NCBI GenBank assembly: GCA_964509885.1
Contig: CAZDZL010000021.1
Coordinates: forward strand, 1 to 60,300
Length of the DNA stretch: 60,300 nt
Source of the DNA: Palsa-1447 sp964509885
GTDB taxonomy: Bacteria > Verrucomicrobiota > Verrucomicrobiia > Opitutales > Opitutaceae
Reading direction: 5' to 3'
Both the position numbers and the translations under genes were made by a program. How positions within the stretch are numbered: the stretch's first letter is position 1; each line of letters starts with the position of its first letter. The notes beneath the pieces are model-generated. The model had not been told where the DNA came from and did not search any database. It saw only the letters and a program-made list of their open reading frames with translations. Below, one piece after another: positions 50,952 through 59,344 of the stretch.

Positions 50952-53900
50952 ATGGCCACGGCATCCGACATTCCCCGCCCGCCTCCCCTGGCGGCCGCGC
51001 GCCCGGGCCATATCCCGCAGCTGGACGGCCTGCGCGGCGCGGCGGCGCTCGCCGTCGTTTTCGCGCACTTCAACCCGGCAGGCCTCTCCTATGCGCAGCC
51101 CAGCGACGGCTCGCTGATCGCCCTGGTCACCTCCCAGGCCTCCCGCTTCAGCCTCGGCAACCTCGCGGTGGCCTTCTTCTTCACCCTCTCGGCGTTTCTC
51201 CTCACCTACAGGGCCCGCCTCGAGTTCGCGCAGGAGGGGCGCTTCTCGGCGCTGCGATTCCTGGCCCGGAGGTGCCTGAGGATCTGGCCGCTCTATTTCT
51301 TTGTCCTGGGCACGTCGTTGCTGATCGTCGGTCTTGCCTCCGGGAGCCTCCGGCTCGCCTACGGGGCGGGCGCGGGCTCCGGGAGCTGGCTCTGGTCCCA
51401 CGCGTGGATGTTCGGCGCCTTCCTGTCCAACTGGTCCCTGGCCCTCGAGCACATCGCGGGCCACGCGGATGCCTCGCCCGCCTCGTTTCGCCTCATGTGG
51501 AGCATCGCCGTCGAGGAGCAGTTCTACCTGGTCTACCCGCTGCTGATGCTTGCGGCGCTTCGCATCGGGAGGGGCCGCCTTGCCCTTCCCCTCCTCGTTG
51601 TCGCGGGATCATGGGCGTTCCGCGCCTGGTTCGCGCAGCTCCCGAGGGACGCGGGATTCGGCCAGGACGGCGGCCTGTACTACGCCACGCTCAGCTACGG
51701 GGACTCCTTCGCGCTTGGCGCCGTCGCCGGCTGGGCGGCCGCCGAGGTCGACCGGGCGCTCCTCGCCGGGTTCTTTCGGCCCTGGCTCGGGCCGGCGCTG
51801 GCCCTCTCGGGCCTCGTCATCGGACGGGCCTGGAGCACGCGCCTGTGGTACCCCTACACGCCCCTTTCGCTCGGCCTGTACAGCATCGTCGCGGTGTACT
51901 TCGCCCTCTGCCTGCTGTGGATGGTCGCAAACGCCGGCGGAGCGACGGGGAGATTTTTCGGCTCCCGCATTCCGCGCGCCCTGGGAAGGCTTTCCTACGG
52001 GATCTATCTCTGGCATGCCACGTCGAACGCCGTCCTCGTCGTCCTCATGGCGAGGATGTTGGGTCCGGGCCGACCCGTGGGAGATGGCTGGATCACGCTC
52101 AACCTGCTGCTCTCCCTCCTGTTCGCGGTGGCGTTCGCGGCCGTCACCTACAGGTTCATAGAAAGGCCCTTCCTGCGGGCCAAGGACCGCATGCGCCCCG
52201 AGCGGCCCGCCGAGGAGCCCTGCCGTCCCAAGAGCCCGAGGCGCGTGAGCCCCGCCGCCGCGGCCTTTGCGCTCCTCCTGGTCGGCGCGGCCTGGCTCTA
52301 CCACTGGGAGCCCGCGACATTCCCGCGGCGCTGGACCACCGCGAACCCCGAGGGCTTCTACAACGAGCTCGGCGACGCGTTCAGGCTGGGGCAGACGCAC
52401 CTCGAGCGGCAGGCCGACCCGCGGCTGGTCGCCCTGGCGGATCCCTACGACCCCGCGAGGAACGAGGCCTTCAGGGTCAATGACCTCAGCTACTTCAAGG
52501 GCAGGTACTATCTCTACATGGGGGCGGCGCCGGCCCTGGCCACGTTTCTCCCCTTCAGGCTCCTCACGGGCCGCTACATGACCCAGGAGGCCTGCGTGTG
52601 GATATACTGCGTCATCGGGATGGCCGCGAGCTGCGGCATGCTCCTCATGATCTCGAGGCCCTCCCATGGCGCCTCGCCCCGTATCGTCCTCGGCTGCGCC
52701 CTCGTCGTCCTCGCGCTGGCAAACGGGTTCTACGCGGTGATCCAGGGATCCATCGCCCAGCACGTGACGATCGCCGGGGGATTCGCCTTCTCGATGCTGA
52801 GCCTCCTTTTCCTCGCCAGGGCGCTCAAACCCTCCGGGAGGCCCTGGGCCTGGTTCGCGTTGGCAAGCCTCGCCTATGGGGCCGCGATCGCCTCGCGCCC
52901 GAACTATGTCTTCGGGAGCCTGATGCTCCTGCCGCCCCTCCTTCTGGCCCTGAGGGGCCGCGCGCCCGGGGAGCGGGCGCAGCTCCTCGGGGCCGCAGCC
53001 CTTCCGCTCGGCCTGGTCGTGGGCCTTGTGCTCGCCTACAACGGGGCGCGCTTCGGGAACCCCCTCGAGTTCGGGCAGAGGTACCAGCTGGGCGGATGGA
53101 ACCAGCTGCACCTCGCCTACTCCGGCCTGGGGCAGGTGCGGGAGAACATCCGCAATTTCCTGTTCGGCCCGGCGATCACGAGCCCCTTCTTCCCGTTCAT
53201 CGTGCCGAGGACCTGGGTCGCCACCGGGATACTGAGCTACGTGCCGTGGCTCTGGCTGGCCCCCGTGGCGGCATGGGCGCTTGTTCGCAGGTCGGCCCCT
53301 CCCCCCGCGGTGGCCCTGGCCCTCTCCGCGTCCGTTCTGTGCGGGCTCAACTTCGTTTCACTTATCATTCTCCCAAGCGGGAACCCGTCGGCCGTGGTCA
53401 CGAGCGCGAACGGCCGCTATGTCCTGGATTTTCTCCCCGCGCTGCTCGTCGCCGTGGGGGCCGGCATCGCCCTGGCGGGCGCCGCCAGCACGGCCTGGCC
53501 GGCGTGGCTCAGGCGGGCCTTCGTCGCGGCGACGGCGGCCCTCGCGGTCGCCTCGGTGCTCCTGGGGCTGTCGCTGGATCTCGGGCGGTTTCCCTCCGAG
53601 AGCTACGAGCCCGTGGCGAAGGTCCTGAACGCACCCTCCTATTACCTGCTCTCGCGGCAGGGATCGCTGTACGGGCCGCTGCGCCTGCGCCTGGAGCTGC
53701 CACCCGGGAGGACGGGGGGATTCGAGCCCCTGGTCTGCACCGGCACGACGTCCGCCGGCGACCTGCTCCTGGTGCACTACGACAGCCCCGACACCATCCG
53801 GCTCGGGTTCATGTCGACGGGATTCGTCGGGCCCAGCAGCCCGCCGATCCGCGTCGACTACGGGAGGCCCCACGACCTGACGATCTCCATGGGCGCCCTC

Positions 53901-54623
53901 TATCCCCCGTCGGACTTTGCCGGGCTTGAAAAACTCGACGAGCCCCAGGTCGCCTATCTTCGGCGCCATCTGACGGTGGACATGGACGGGGCGCGCGTGT
54001 TCGAGGCGCTCGTCCCCCATCACGGTTCCCTTCCCTCGATGGTGTATCCGGGCCAGAACCGGGTGCTCATGGATTACAGCGTGCCCCAGTTCTCGGGCAC
54101 GATCCTTTCGGTCAGCCGGGTGCCCGTCTCCCCACCCTCCCTCTCCTCGATCCCGAAGGCCGCCTACGGACCCCTGCGCATCACCCTGGCCTTTCCCGAC
54201 CCGCCGCCTGCCGGCTCAAGGGAGCCCCTGGTCGTGACGGGCGTGGCGCAGGCGGGCGACTTTGTGACCGTCGAGTACTCGGGCAGCGGGAGCATCAGGC
54301 TGGCCCTGGACCACTGGGGCGCGAAGGGGGTCAGCTCCGCGTGGCTCCCCGTCGAGCCCGGGGCCACCCATGTGCTCGAGGTGTCCCTGGGCTCCCTTCT
54401 TCCCGCCGCGGACAAGGCAGGGCTGGCGCCGGGGCGCTTCTCGGCGCTGAAGGGGACCGTGCGCCTTTCGCTCGACGGGACCCCCGTCCTCAACGCCGAT
54501 CACGACACCTACGAATCGTCCCCCTATGACGTCACCGTGGGCATCAACGCCATCGGGGGATCCACTTGCGGCTACGCCTTCAGCGGCCGGATCCTGTCGG
54601 TCGAACGCGAGCCCATCCGCTAG
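50952..54623 (+). CDS. Fusion: acyltransferase 3 (OafA-like), GT-C-like membrane domain and two C-terminal beta modules
   Basis: The protein has 1,223 residues. Residues 20-410 form an OafA/YrhL-type acyltransferase 3, with LDGLRGAAALAVVFAHF at 24-40 containing the catalytic His39, VEEQFYLVYPLL, and FIERPFLR at about 402-409. Residues about 469-900 match the N-terminal part of the protein at 55976-57970: LGDAFRLGQ versus LADGFLAGQ, then the DPYDP/DPWDP and SYFKGRYYLY/SYFHGKYYLY segments. Two copies of the beta module end it (907-1056 and 1072-1223). OafA enzymes O-acetylate surface glycans; here acylation and a GT-C-like step appear to be covalently linked. Confidence 0.82.
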   Translation: MATASDIPRPPPLAAARPGHIPQLDGLRGAAALAVVFAHFNPAGLSYAQPSDGSLIALVTSQASRFSLGNLAVAFFFTLSAFLLTYRARLEFAQEGRFSALRFLARRCLRIWPLYFFVLGTSLLIVGLASGSLRLAYGAGAGSGSWLWSHAWMFGAFLSNWSLALEHIAGHADASPASFRLMWSIAVEEQFYLVYPLLMLAALRIGRGRLALPLLVVAGSWAFRAWFAQLPRDAGFGQDGGLYYATLSYGDSFALGAVAGWAAAEVDRALLAGFFRPWLGPALALSGLVIGRAWSTRLWYPYTPLSLGLYSIVAVYFALCLLWMVANAGGATGRFFGSRIPRALGRLSYGIYLWHATSNAVLVVLMARMLGPGRPVGDGWITLNLLLSLLFAVAFAAVTYRFIERPFLRAKDRMRPERPAEEPCRPKSPRRVSPAAAAFALLLVGAAWLYHWEPATFPRRWTTANPEGFYNELGDAFRLGQTHLERQADPRLVALADPYDPARNEAFRVNDLSYFKGRYYLYMGAAPALATFLPFRLLTGRYMTQEACVWIYCVIGMAASCGMLLMISRPSHGASPRIVLGCALVVLALANGFYAVIQGSIAQHVTIAGGFAFSMLSLLFLARALKPSGRPWAWFALASLAYGAAIASRPNYVFGSLMLLPPLLLALRGRAPGERAQLLGAAALPLGLVVGLVLAYNGARFGNPLEFGQRYQLGGWNQLHLAYSGLGQVRENIRNFLFGPAITSPFFPFIVPRTWVATGILSYVPWLWLAPVAAWALVRRSAPPPAVALALSASVLCGLNFVSLIILPSGNPSAVVTSANGRYVLDFLPALLVAVGAGIALAGAASTAWPAWLRRAFVAATAALAVASVLLGLSLDLGRFPSESYEPVAKVLNAPSYYLLSRQGSLYGPLRLRLELPPGRTGGFEPLVCTGTTSAGDLLLVHYDSPDTIRLGFMSTGFVGPSSPPIRVDYGRPHDLTISMGALYPPSDFAGLEKLDEPQVAYLRRHLTVDMDGARVFEALVPHHGSLPSMVYPGQNRVLMDYSVPQFSGTILSVSRVPVSPPSLSSIPKAAYGPLRITLAFPDPPPAGSREPLVVTGVAQAGDFVTVEYSGSGSIRLALDHWGAKGVSSAWLPVEPGATHVLEVSLGSLLPAADKAGLAPGRFSALKGTVRLSLDGTPVLNADHDTYESSPYDVTVGINAIGGSTCGYAFSGRILSVEREPIR
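53670..54119 (+). other. C-terminal beta module, copy 2 (protein domain repeat)
   Basis: These are residues 907-1056 of the fusion protein, with YGPLRLRLEL, FEPLVCTG, IRLGF, SSPPIRVDY, TISMGALYPP, MDG and QFSGTILSVSR. This copy is the most similar to that of the 664-residue protein and precedes a fourth copy in the same chain. Confidence 0.75.
54165..54620 (+). other. C-terminal beta module, copy 3 (protein domain repeat)
   Basis: These are residues 1072-1223 of the fusion protein, with YGPLRITLAFP, EPLVVTG, AGDFVTVEY, IRLALDHW, LEVSLGSLLP, LDGTPVL, SSPYDVTVG and AFSGRILSVER. It lacks the SPPIxVDY segment in recognisable form, so it is the most diverged copy. Confidence 0.72.
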
Positions 54624-55971
54624 GTTGGCCGCGATCCCAGCACCCTCCCGGCTATCTCCTCCCCGATCGCGAGCGACGCCGTCGCCGCCGGGCTCGGGGC
54701 GNNNNNNNNNNNNNNNNNNNNNNNNNNNNNNNNNNNNNNNNNNNNNNNNNNNNNNNNNNNNNNNNNNNNNNNNNNNNNNNNNNNNNNNNNNNNNNNNNNN
54801 NCCCGGCTATCTCCTCCCCGATCGCGAGCGACGCCGTCGCCGCCGGGCTCGGGGCGTTCAGGACGTGCAGGGCGTTCGCCCGCTCGATGAGCTCGAAGTC
54901 CTGGACGAGTTCCCCGTGCGTCGTCATTGCCTGCGCGCGGACGCCCGAGCCCCCCACCGTGAGGTCGTCCTCGGTCAGGGCCGGCACGAGCCGCTGCAGG
55001 GAGGCGCAGAACCGCCGCTTGCTGAAGGACCGGATCAGCTCGTCGCGGCACATCCCCATGTGGCGGCCCATGAACCGCCAGAGGCCCGGGAACGAGAGGG
55101 CGTCCCAGACATCCCCCAGGTTGATGTCGCTCTTGCGGTAGCCCTCGCGGGCCGTCGCCAGGATCGCGTTGGGCCCCGCCTCGATTCCCCCGTGGATGAG
55201 GCGCGTGAAATGGACGCCTAGGAAGGGAAAGGTGGGATCGGGAACCGGATAGATGAGGTTGCGGACAAGGTGGGCGCTCCCGTCCCTCAGCTTAAAATAC
55301 TCGCCCCTGAAGGGCACGATCCTCGTGGCGCGCGCCTCTCCGGCGAGCTCGCTCACCCTGTCGCACTGGAGCCCGGCGGTGTTGACGATGTAGTCGGCGG
55401 CGTGCTCCCCGGCGCCGGTCAGGACCCGCCATCCGGGGCCGTCCCGCACCAGCCGCTCGACGCCCGATCCCGTGTGGAGGGCCGCCCCCGCGCCCCGGGC
55501 CTCTGCCGCCATCGCCTGCACGACGGCGGCGTAGTCGACGATCCCCTCCTCGGGCACGCGCAGCGCGGCGACGCCGGCGACGTTGGGCTCGACCTCCCGG
55601 ATGGCCGGCCCCTCGAGCCACTCCAGGCCGGTGAGGCCGTTCTGGAGCCCCCTCGCGTGAAGTCCCCTCAGCCGCTCGACCTCGGTCGCGTCGACCGCCA
55701 CCACCAGCTTGCCGCAGATCTCGTGGGCCACCCCGTGCTGCCTGCAGAATTCCGTCATAAGCCGGATGCCCCGCACGGCCATGCGCGCCTTCACGGAGCC
55801 CGGCTTGTAGTACAGCCCGGCGTGGAGCACCCCGCTGTTGTGCGTGCTCTGGTGCCTGCCGAAGCCGGGCTCCTTCTCCAGGAGGGTCAGGGCGGCGTCC
55901 GGCCTCCTCCTCTGGATCTGGAGCGCCGTGGCCAGCCCGACGATCCCGCCGCCGATGATGCAGATGCGCAT
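54620..55971 (-). CDS. lhgO: L-2-hydroxyglutarate oxidase-like FAD enzyme (interrupted by an artificial assembly gap)
   Basis: The gene is written with 100 Ns between identical 55-bp copies. Collapsing them gives 1,197 bases and 398 residues ending in the LGSRPT tail, the usual LhgO length. It is a DAO-family flavoprotein with the FAD motif IIGGGIVGLATA at 5-16 and HNSGVLHAGLYY, then GVHFTRLIHGG and VGGSGVRAQ, all typical of LhgO, which oxidises L-2-hydroxyglutarate. Its place in a glycan locus is odd; a role on a hydroxy-acid sugar substituent is possible but unproved. The start is 4 bases after the upstream stop. The stop codon shares CTAG with the convergent fusion gene. Confidence 0.88.
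54647..54856. other. Scaffold gap with identical 55-bp flanks (assembly artefact)
   Basis: Positions 54702-54801 are 100 Ns. Bases 54647-54701 and 54802-54856 are identical 55-mers. Dropping one copy and the Ns restores a full-length lhgO frame. The pattern is the same as at 24536-24745. Confidence 0.9.
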
Positions 55972-55975
55972 GGTC

Positions 55976-57970
55976 CTATGGGCCCGGAAGGGCGGCCCCA
56001 CGCGAGGCCGAAAGTATCTGCCCCGTGAATCTCTTCCCGAAGGCCGAGGACACCGGGTTGGACCCCACGCTCACGTCACCGGGTGAAGAGTCATAGAAGG
56101 AGTAGTCGCCGGAGAGCAGAACGCGCCCATCGAGCGCGATCCGGAGCGTCCGCTTGAGCCGGGCGACATCGCTTGGCCCCATTGCGTCATAGTAGGGGTG
56201 CGCGAGCGGCGGGTAGAGCGAGCCCATCTCGATCTCCATGGTGTGCTCCGCCGAATAGTCCACGGCGACCGGCGGCTTTGTGAGGGCGCCCCCGTAGCTC
56301 GTGTGCTCGAAGCCCACCTGGATATGGCTGTCGTCCGTGTAGAAGAGATAGATGAAGTCTGCCTTGAAGGAGAGGCCGGTGACCACGAGGGGCTCAAGGT
56401 GGCCCGTCTGACCGCGCGGGAAGCGAAGGCGAAGGCGCAGGGGCCCGGTCTTTGAGGGCGCGGTTTCCCCCATCCACGAGGAGACGTGGTCAAAGAAATG
56501 CGCCAGGCGCCGGTAGGCGGCCGGGTTGTAGTGCTCGAGGAGGTCGTTGTGCTGGAGGCTGACGAAGACGTTGAAGGCGGCCGTGTACGCGAGGGCGCCG
56601 ATCCAGGCAACCCGCATGAGCAGGCGTCGCCGACCGCCCTCCCACTCCATCCAGAGGACGCCCAGGCACGCCAGGGGAAGGAGCGCCGGGAAAAGATCCA
56701 CCATGTAGCGGTTGGCGGCCCCGCCGACGCGTCCGATGACGAGGAGGTTGCACGCGAAGAGCGCCAGGATGCCCAGCGAGAGGTCGCGCAGAAGGGCGCG
56801 GCAGGGCAAGCGGGCGTCCCACGAGGCCCAGACAAGGCCGAGCGCCATGAAATAGAAGGGCATGTTGCAGAGGCCGTAGGCGTCCTCCTCGCCCGTGTAT
56901 CCCGCGGGCAGCTGAAACCACGGCATGTGGATCACCTCGAAAAAGGGAAAGTAGGCACTCAGCTGGGCCGGGGCGAGGAAGTAGAACCAGAGGTTGGTCG
57001 GCAGGAACCTGGCCGATGTGCCCGCCTCGTGTTGCGGGTGGAGGCCCGAGAGCATGTAATAGGTGCCGAACTCCGACGGGCTCCCAAACCGCAGCGCATT
57101 GTAGGTGACCAGGAGCAGGCCGACGGCCGCCAGCGGCGCGCCGACGGCCAGGAGGTCTCCGCGCAGCCGCCGCAGGTCCAGCGCGCCCCTTGTCCGCCAA
57201 GCCCACCACTCCGGAACAAACGGGACGGCGAGAACCACCGCGCCGAAGAGGTAGTTGGGCCTCGAGGCGAGGACCAGTCCGTAGGACAGTCCGGCGAGCG
57301 ACAGCCAGAGGCGCCGGCGCGCCCCGCGCCCCTGCGCGAGGGCGAGAAACAAAAGGGAACCCATCGCGAATGCATATGCGCTCGCGATCGCGAGCTCATA
57401 GTAGACGGGCCGGCGCAGCAGGATCGCGGCGAAGTTCCCAAAGGCCAGGCCCGCGAAGCAGAGCCCGATGACCCAGCCGCCGATCGACGGGAAATGCCGC
57501 CTGCGCAGCACGAGGACGAGGCCCATGCTGGCCGCGACGCCAAGCCACGAGAAGACCGCCGCGGCTACGTTCTCTCCGAGATAGCCACCCGTGAGCGCCT
57601 TCCACGGCGCGAGGAGGAGGACGGCCGGCGCGGGCCCAAAATAGAGGTAATACTTCCCGTGGAAATAGCTGACGTCGTGGAAGGGGCTCAGGCCCGCGTT
57701 CTGCGAGGGGTCCCACGGATCCTGGAGGTCGGCGAGCGCGGGGTTCGGCCGCTCCACGAAGCTCAGCTGGCCGGCGAGGAAGCCGTCGGCCAGCCGGTTG
57801 TAGAGGTCGTCCTGCTGGAGCTTCGAGGACATTGGGCTCCCGGCAGAGGTCGCCGTCCACAGGTAGAACAGGCCTGCCGCGACAAGGACGGCGACGGCCC
57901 AGAGGCATTCCATGGGGCGCGCAGACTGGGGCTGGCTTGTTCGCTCTGCGTCTGCGGGAGGCGAATCCAT
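55976..57970 (-). CDS. Polytopic membrane protein (GT-C-like) with C-terminal beta module
   Basis: The protein has 664 residues. Residues about 22-480 contain roughly 10-11 membrane helices with a first loop QQDDLYNRLADGFLAGQ and the landmarks DPWDPSQN, SYFHGKYYLYFGPAPA and ASRPNYLFGA. All of these recur in the middle of the acyltransferase fusion protein (50952-54623). The last 157 residues (508-664) are the shared beta module. Acidic residues in the first loop fit a GT-C glycosyltransferase, but no family name can be given. It is likely to be translated with lhgO, whose start lies 4 bases downstream. The start at 57970 lacks a clear ribosome site. Confidence 0.78.
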   Translation of the reverse strand: MDSPPADAERTSQPQSARPMECLWAVAVLVAAGLFYLWTATSAGSPMSSKLQQDDLYNRLADGFLAGQLSFVERPNPALADLQDPWDPSQNAGLSPFHDVSYFHGKYYLYFGPAPAVLLLAPWKALTGGYLGENVAAAVFSWLGVAASMGLVLVLRRRHFPSIGGWVIGLCFAGLAFGNFAAILLRRPVYYELAIASAYAFAMGSLLFLALAQGRGARRRLWLSLAGLSYGLVLASRPNYLFGAVVLAVPFVPEWWAWRTRGALDLRRLRGDLLAVGAPLAAVGLLLVTYNALRFGSPSEFGTYYMLSGLHPQHEAGTSARFLPTNLWFYFLAPAQLSAYFPFFEVIHMPWFQLPAGYTGEEDAYGLCNMPFYFMALGLVWASWDARLPCRALLRDLSLGILALFACNLLVIGRVGGAANRYMVDLFPALLPLACLGVLWMEWEGGRRRLLMRVAWIGALAYTAAFNVFVSLQHNDLLEHYNPAAYRRLAHFFDHVSSWMGETAPSKTGPLRLRLRFPRGQTGHLEPLVVTGLSFKADFIYLFYTDDSHIQVGFEHTSYGGALTKPPVAVDYSAEHTMEIEMGSLYPPLAHPYYDAMGPSDVARLKRTLRIALDGRVLLSGDYSFYDSSPGDVSVGSNPVSSAFGKRFTGQILSASRGAALPGP
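55979..56449 (-). other. C-terminal beta module, copy 4 (protein domain repeat)
   Basis: These are residues 508-664 of the 664-residue protein, with GPLRLRLRFP, LEPLVVTG, ADFIYLFY, IQVGFEH, KPPVAVDY, MEIEMGSLYPP, LDGRVLL, SSPGDVSVG and RFTGQILSASR. It matches the landmarks of the other copies in order and spacing. Confidence 0.77.
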
Positions 57971-58080
57971 GTATCGAATGTATCGGAGCGAAGGTCACAA
58001 TGAACGGCGACACCTTATTTTTCCGCGCGGATGAAAGAATTGTCGCCTGTCAGCCAGCCCTGGGAGCACCGGCAATGGGC

Positions 58081-58109
58081 TTGCCAGGGCAACGTAAGCG
58101 GCTTAAGCT
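58081..58109 (+). promoter_or_regulatory. Candidate promoter for the AbiEii-type pair (leaderless transcript)
   Basis: TTGCCA (58081-58086) and TAAGCT (58104-58109) are 17 bases apart, and the ATG at 58115 follows the -10 box by 5 bases. Transcription would begin at or next to the start codon, giving a leaderless mRNA. No Shine-Dalgarno is present, which fits. Confidence 0.45.
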
Positions 58110-58114
58110 ATTGT

Positions 58115-58399
58115 ATGCTCAGCAAAGCCACACGCGCGTATTTCGCCTCGATCGGGAGAAAGGGCGGACAAATCAGCCGCCGCTCATTGTCCCCCACGCA
58201 GGCCCGGCAAATGGTCGCGGTTCGCCTGGCGCGGACCGCCTATGCGAGATTCCGCGTGCTCTGCTTTTGGTCCTATGCGCCGGACCTGAGGATAACTGCG
58301 GCGAACGCCGCCTGGGTGGCCGAGCAGCTGCGACGAAACGGAAATCGAGCGGCCTGGCAGGCGGCGGGCCGGATACAATCGCTGCTCGAATGCCGCTAA
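58115..58399 (+). CDS. Putative antitoxin-like small protein upstream of an AbiEii-type nucleotidyltransferase
   Basis: This 94-residue protein has a basic N-terminus (GRKGGQISRRSLSP) followed by an alpha-helical, Arg/Ala-rich body containing FWSYAPDL and WVAEQLRRNGNRAAW. I recognise this type of small protein from pairs with AbiEii/DUF1814 nucleotidyltransferases, where it takes the antitoxin position, but I know no experimental proof for this subfamily. I start at 58115; an in-frame ATG at 58031 would add 28 residues with no similarity to the rest. It overlaps the next gene by 10 bases. Confidence 0.65.
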   Translation: MLSKATRAYFASIGRKGGQISRRSLSPTQARQMVAVRLARTAYARFRVLCFWSYAPDLRITAANAAWVAEQLRRNGNRAAWQAAGRIQSLLECR

Positions 58400-59292
58400 C
58401 CAAGCTCCAGTCGGACATCGCGCGGCTGATCGCGGTCAACCGCTCGCCCTCCAGCCACCTGGCCGGAGCCGCCGGCCTCTACCTCGAACCCAAGTCGCCC
58501 CGCACGAGCGACGACCTGGACTATTTCCACGACGCGGAGGCGCTCGTTGGAGAGGCCTATGCGGCGGACCGCAGCCTCCTCTTGGCCTCCGGCTGTGTCG
58601 TGGAGGTAACCTTGAGCCAACCCGGATTTGTTCGGGCGATTGTGAGCCGTGGAGGGGATGCGACAAAGGTCGAATGGGCAACGGACTCGGCCTGGCGTTT
58701 TCTGCCGCCCATAGCGGATCCCCGGGTGGGATTTCGCCTGCACCCATTGGACCTCGCCATCAACAAGGTCCTCGCACTCGCCGGCCGCGACGAGCCGAGG
58801 GATTTCCTGGATGCGATTTTTGTCCATCGCAAGCACCTCTCGCTCGGGAGCCTCTGCTGGGCCGCGGCAGGGAAAGATCCGGGCTACAGCCCCTCCATGC
58901 TCGTCGAGATGCTGGCGAGGAAGGGCCGTTACCGCGCCGAGGATTTCGCCGGTCTTAGCCTGGCCTCGCAACCGGACGTGGGTGAGCTGAAGCGGACCTG
59001 GCTCGAGGCTGTTGACGACGCCCGAAGACTGGCGAGAGACCTTCCTCCAGGCGATTCCGGGTGCCTGTACTGGAACCCGGCGAAGAAGAGGTTCGTGACG
59101 CCCCACGGCGACCTGCGCCTCCTGGTGCGTCATTTCGGCAGTCAAGGGGGAGTTCTTCCCTCGATCGGCGACGAAACAGTTCTCAGCCGAGATCCATCGG
59201 CGCGCCGGCAGCTTTCGGCCACGGCCGCTGAAGCCCCAAGTCCCCCACTGAAATCGGCCAAGCCAAAGGCGAATCGGCGCAGAGCGCCCTAG
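58390..59292 (+). CDS. AbiEii/DUF1814-type nucleotidyltransferase (toxin-like)
   Basis: This 300-residue protein has the nucleotidyltransferase fold signature: GAAGLYL at 26-32, then TSDDLDYF at 39-46 supplying the metal-binding acidic residues. The LAINKVLALAGRDEPRDFLDAI segment matches the K-x6-R-x3-(K/R)D-x2-D pattern of AbiEii. AbiEii toxins nucleotidylate tRNA or other targets and act in phage defence and plasmid stability. The C-terminal 40 residues are Pro/Ala/Lys-rich and poorly conserved in type. It overlaps the small upstream gene by 10 bases, the normal toxin-antitoxin layout. Confidence 0.75.
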   Translation: MPLTKLQSDIARLIAVNRSPSSHLAGAAGLYLEPKSPRTSDDLDYFHDAEALVGEAYAADRSLLLASGCVVEVTLSQPGFVRAIVSRGGDATKVEWATDSAWRFLPPIADPRVGFRLHPLDLAINKVLALAGRDEPRDFLDAIFVHRKHLSLGSLCWAAAGKDPGYSPSMLVEMLARKGRYRAEDFAGLSLASQPDVGELKRTWLEAVDDARRLARDLPPGDSGCLYWNPAKKRFVTPHGDLRLLVRHFGSQGGVLPSIGDETVLSRDPSARRQLSATAAEAPSPPLKSAKPKANRRRAP

Positions 59293-59344
59293 GCAGTTCG
59301 GGTTGACTCTAACCCCCTGTCCGTGCGCTCGTTCTAACGCATTC

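Noticed and set aside
47266..50964. Very long minus-strand open frame antisense to the 1,197-residue membrane protein
   Set aside because: Its translation is Arg/Gly/Pro/Asp-rich without domains. GC-rich codons on the coding strand suppress stops in the antisense frame, which explains it.
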